Shown here piece after piece: positions 61,111 to 64,000 of a DNA stretch of 64,000 bases. The translations under genes were made by a program, and so were the position numbers. Source of the DNA: Streptacidiphilus sp. 4-A2 (GTDB lineage Bacteria; Actinomycetota; Actinomycetes; Streptomycetales; Streptomycetaceae); NCBI GenBank assembly GCA_014284505.1, contig JAAFYY010000001.1, positions 4,278,001 through 4,342,000 of the forward strand, in the 5' to 3' direction. The notes beneath the pieces were generated by a model, which searched no databases, was not told where the DNA came from, and saw only the letters and a list, made by a program, of their open reading frames with translations. The stretch's first letter is position 1, and the number at the start of each line of letters is the position of its first letter.

Positions 61111-62573
61111 CTACCAGCTGGCGTGCAGCGGCTTGCCCTCGGCGTAGCCGGCCGCGCTCTGGACGCCGACGACGGCCCGCTGGTGGAACTCCTCCAGCGA
61201 GCTGGCGCCCGCGTAGGTGCAGGAGCTGCGGACCCCGGCGACGATCGAGTCGATCAGGTCCTCCACGCCCGGGCGGGCCGGGTCGAGGAACATCCGCGAG
61301 GTGGAGATGCCCTCCTCGAACAGCGCCTTGCGGGCCCGGTCGTAGGAGGACTCCTCGGCGGTGCGGTTGCGCACCGCGCGCGCCGAGGCCATGCCGAAGC
61401 TCTCCTTGTACTGGCGGCCGTCAGCGGCGGTCTGGAGGTCGCCGGGCGACTCGTAGGTTCCGGCGAACCAGGAGCCGATCATGACGTTGGACGCGCCGGC
61501 CGCGAGCGCCATGGCCACGTCGCGGGGGTGGCGCACGCCGCCGTCGGCCCAGACGTGGCGGCCCAGGCGGCGGGCCTCGGCGGCGCACTCCAGCACCGCG
61601 GAGAACTGCGGGCGGCCGACGCCGGTCATCATCCGGGTGGTGCACATCGCGCCGGGGCCGACGCCGACCTTGAGGATGTCGCCGCACCGGCCTCGACCAG
61701 GTCGCGCACGCCCTCGGGGGCGACCACGTTCCCGGCCACGATCGGGACCTGCGGGTCCAGGGTGCGCACCGCCTTCAGCGCGTTGATCATGGATTCCTGG
61801 TGGCCGTGCGCGGTGTCGACCACCAGCACGTCCGCCCCGGCCGCCAGCAGCGCCTCGGCCCTGCCCGCGACATCGCCGTTGATGCCGACGGTGGCCGCGA
61901 TCCGCAGCCGTCCCGAGGCGTCGACGGCGGGGGTGTACAGGGTGGCGCGCAGCGCGTTCTTGCGGGTCAGCAGGCCGACCAGCTGCCCCTTGGCGTCCAC
62001 CACCGGGGCCAGCTTGCGGTGACCGCCGCTGAGCCGCTCGAACGCCTCGCGCGGCTCTATGCCCTCCTCCAGCAGCAGCAGGTCCGTGGACATGACCTGG
62101 GCCAGGCTGGTGAAGCGGTCCACGCCCTGGCAGTCCGACTCGGTGACCACGCCGACCGGCTTGCCGTCCTCGACCACCACCAGCGCGCCGTGGGCGCGCT
62201 TGGGCAGCAGCGACAGGGCGTCGGCGACGGTCGCGCCCGGGTCCAGGGTGATGGCGGTGTCGACCACCAGGTGCCGCTGCTTGACCCAGGCGATCACATC
62301 GGAGACCACCTCCAGCGGGATGTCCTGCGGGATGGCGACCAGGCCGCCGCGGCGGGCCACGGTCTCGGCCATCCGGCGGCCGGCGATGGCGGTCATATTG
62401 GCGACCACCAGCGGGATGGTGGTGCCCGTGCCGTCCTGGGAGCTGAGGTCCACGGCCTGGCGGGAGCCCACCGAGGAGCGGCTGGGCACCATGAACACAT
62501 CGTCGTAGGTCAGGTCGTACGGCGCGGAGGGGCGCTCGTCGTAGCTGCCGGTCTGGGGGTTCAGGAAGCGCAT
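61111..62573 (-). CDS. guaB1: GuaB1-family IMPDH-related protein (GMP reductase type) (one frameshift)
   Basis: This is a protein of about 487 residues starting MRFLNPQTGSYDERPSAPYD at 62573. It has the IMPDH/GMPR barrel with a CBS pair (GALVVVEDGKPVGVVTESDC; APVVDAKGQLVGLLTRKNAL). The catalytic loop is GVGPGAMCTTRMMTGVGRPQ. This form (CTTRMMTGVG, not CTTR in the usual GSICTT context) and the N-terminus mark the actinobacterial GuaB1 group. I recall that the mycobacterial member is a GMP reductase, not an IMP dehydrogenase. One base missing near 61682 breaks the frame before DILKVGVGPG. It probably acts in purine salvage. Confidence 0.88.
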
Positions 62574-62745
62574 GGAGGCGGGACTCTCTGGGAGTTGGGG
62601 AGCTCGGTGCGGTCGGCTCGGACGGGGACGGCAGCCACGGTCGGGCGACCCGATCCCAACGTTCGATTCTCGTACACAGGACCGGCCGAGGCCAGTCGAG
62701 CGCGACATCCTGCATGTCCGCACAAGGTTCCGGAGGGCCCGGCCC

Positions 62746-62775
62746 CCGGGGCCTGTAGCTTCCTACAGACCCCGG
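62746..62775 (-). terminator. Terminator of rpe
   Basis: ccggggcctgtag (62746-62758) pairs with ctacagaccccgg (62763-62775) with one G-U, around a cttc tetraloop, 16 bases past the rpe stop. UUCG-like tetraloop closure suggests a very stable hairpin. Confidence 0.75.
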
Positions 62776-62790
62776 CCCCGGCTGCCGGTG

Positions 62791-63477
62791 TCAGTGCTGG
62801 TCCACCCAGGGTGCGGCGGCGGTTGCCCGCTCCGCCTGCTCGCGCAGCGCCTGCACGGCCGCGGCCGGGTCGTCCGCCCCGTACACGGCCGAGCCGGCCA
62901 CGAAGACGTCGGCGCCGGCCTCGGCGCAGCGCTCGATGGTGGTCGCGGACACCCCGCCGTCGACCTGGAGCCACAGCCGCAGGCCGTGCCGGTCGATCAG
63001 CCGACGGGTACGGCGGATCTTGGGCAGCGTGATGTCCAGGAACGACTGGCCGCCGAAGCCCGGCTCGACCGTCATCAGCAGCACCATGTCGAGCTCGGGC
63101 AGCAGGTCCTCGTAGGGCTCGATCGGGGTGGCCGGCTTCAGCGCCATCGATGCCCGCGCCCCCAGCGAGCGCAGCTCGCGGGCGAGCCGCACCGGCGCGG
63201 CTGCGGCCTCCACATGGAAGGTCACCGAACCGGCGCCCGCCTCCGCGTACTGCGGGGCCCAGCGGTCCGGGTCCTCGATCATCAGATGGCAGTCCAGCGG
63301 GATGTCCGTCGCCTTGCGCAGTGACTCGACGACCGGCAGACCCAGGGTGAGGTTCGGGACGAAGTGGTTGTCCATCACGTCCACGTGCAGCCAGTCGGCG
63401 CCGCGTACGGCCTCGGCCTCCTCGGCGAGGCGGGCGAAGTCCGCGGACAGGATGCTGGGGCTGATCTGAGGGCTCAT
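62791..63477 (-). CDS. rpe: Ribulose-phosphate 3-epimerase, Rpe
   Basis: This intact 228-residue TIM-barrel enzyme interconverts ribulose-5-phosphate and xylulose-5-phosphate in the pentose phosphate pathway. Diagnostic segments are ISPSILSADFARLAEEAEAV, WLHVDVMDNHFVPNLTLGLP and CHLMIEDPDRWAPQYAEAGA. The catalytic region LMTVEPGFGGQSFLDITLPK and LWLQVDGGVSATTIERCAEA complete the pattern, and the catalytic Asp lies in VDVMD. It starts at ATG 63477 and follows the RsmB-like gene by 89 bases. Confidence 0.97.
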   Translation of the reverse strand: MSPQISPSILSADFARLAEEAEAVRGADWLHVDVMDNHFVPNLTLGLPVVESLRKATDIPLDCHLMIEDPDRWAPQYAEAGAGSVTFHVEAAAAPVRLARELRSLGARASMALKPATPIEPYEDLLPELDMVLLMTVEPGFGGQSFLDITLPKIRRTRRLIDRHGLRLWLQVDGGVSATTIERCAEAGADVFVAGSAVYGADDPAAAVQALREQAERATAAAPWVDQH

Positions 63478-63566
63478 GCGGGTAGTATCCCGCGCCGCCC
63501 GCGGGAGCGGACCCCGCAGCTCAGCCCCGGGGCGCGGTCAGTACCCGCACCCCGGGCGGCCGGGCG

Positions 63567-64000
63567 TCAGCCGCGCTTGCGCAGCAGCGCGAGGTACATC
63601 GCGTCGGTGCCGTGCAGGTGCGGCCACAGCTGCACGTCCGGCCCCTCGCCCAGGCCCGGGACGCCGGGCAGCAGCGGCCTGGCGTCGATCCACTCCAGGT
63701 CGTCCCGCTCGCGCAGCACGTCCTGCACCACGATCCGGGTCTCCGCCAGGTGCGGCGAGCAGGTCACGTAGCCGACCACGCCGCCCGGACGCGCCGCGTC
63801 CGCCGCCGAGCGCAGCAGCCCGCGCTGGAGCGGCCCCAAGGCGGCGACATCCTCCGGACGGCGGCGCCAGCGCGACTCCGGACGGCGGCGCAGCGCCCCG
63901 AGACCGGAGCAGGGGACGTCCACCACCACCCGGTCGAAGCTTCCCGGACGCCAGGCCGGGCGCAGCCCGTCGGCGGTGATCACCGTGTACGGGCCGGGGT
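63567..64000 (-). CDS. rsmB: Fmu/RsmB-type 16S rRNA cytosine-C5 methyltransferase, partial
   Basis: Only the C-terminal ~144 residues lie in the window; the gene continues beyond 64000. The methyltransferase core shows FDRVVVDVPCSGLGALRRRP (Cys of motif IV) and GGVVGYVTCSPHLAETRIVV (catalytic Cys of motif VI). The end is GTDAMYLALLRKRG at 63567. It transfers a methyl group from S-adenosylmethionine to a cytosine in 16S rRNA. Linkage with rpe and guaB1 is as I recall it in streptomycetes. Whether the N-terminal NusB-like domain is present cannot be seen. Confidence 0.9.
   Translation of the reverse strand, partial: PGPYTVITADGLRPAWRPGSFDRVVVDVPCSGLGALRRRPESRWRRRPEDVAALGPLQRGLLRSAADAARPGGVVGYVTCSPHLAETRIVVQDVLRERDDLEWIDARPLLPGVPGLGEGPDVQLWPHLHGTDAMYLALLRKRG

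Noticed and set aside
61111..62573. Main IMP dehydrogenase (GuaB)
   Set aside because: The catalytic loop and N-terminus fit the GuaB1 group better than canonical IMPDH, and the CBS pair alone does not decide it.

Overview
The window reads as chromosomal DNA of a high-GC actinomycete of the Streptomyces/Kitasatospora type. Third codon positions are G/C-rich and GTG starts are common. The right half carries the linked block ribE-ribM-ribBA-ribH-hisE-hisG with guaB1, rpe and rsmB, an order I recall from streptomycete chromosomes. Only the sequence was used; family names come from motif recognition, not searches.

Layout. (1) 1-6839, core-like flank: an amidohydrolase running off the left edge, an Lrp/AsnC regulator, a small conserved protein, a uridine-kinase-like P-loop protein, a SLOG-like Rossmann protein and a TPR plus CbxX/CfxQ-type AAA+ ATPase. 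(2) 6840-38244, a large accessory island. Its core is a ~7.3 kb secreted Rhs/YD-repeat toxin gene on the minus strand (25526-32828) with a HINT domain, a papain-fold-like toxin tip and a downstream immunity candidate. Further along the same strand lie three orphan cassettes. Each begins with the 3' end of a HINT domain, followed by a different toxin tip and an immunity candidate (8690-7965, 9360-8760, 17880-16977). Two paralogous integrated elements of the actinomycete rep-xis-int type (about 9370-16863 and 17881-25099) and the 3' remnant of a third integrase (7455-7943) sit exactly between cassettes. Divergent from the Rhs gene are two genes for large secreted proteins (33132-38244). (3) 38245-46862: an ABC-2 exporter pair, two CNNM/CorC-like membrane proteins, a secreted GH2 exo-beta-D-glucosaminidase-like enzyme and a small PH-domain membrane protein. 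(4) 46875-51700: the FMN-riboswitch-controlled riboflavin operon running into hisE and hisG. (5) 51823-64000: a NarL-type two-component system, a YbaK-type deacylase, a secreted GH15 glucodextranase-like enzyme, small conserved proteins, a PfkB sugar kinase, a DUF5995 protein, GuaB1, Rpe and the 3' end of an Fmu/RsmB-like methyltransferase.

Sequence quality matters here. Many otherwise normal genes, including probably essential ones such as ribE, are broken by single-base gains or losses, mostly in G or C runs. I read these as base-calling or assembly errors rather than decay and give whole-gene coordinates across them. Element B (17881-25099) has more breaks plus real small deletions, so some of it may be truly decayed.

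How the parts fit: the Rhs gene with its downstream HINT-handle cassettes looks like an expressed toxin plus a reservoir of alternative toxin/immunity tips that could be swapped in by recombination at the shared HINT sequence. The repeated location of the rep-xis-int elements at cassette boundaries suggests they shape this array. The most unusual repeat is an approximately 59-copy octamer array inside element B, represented by only two copies in element A.
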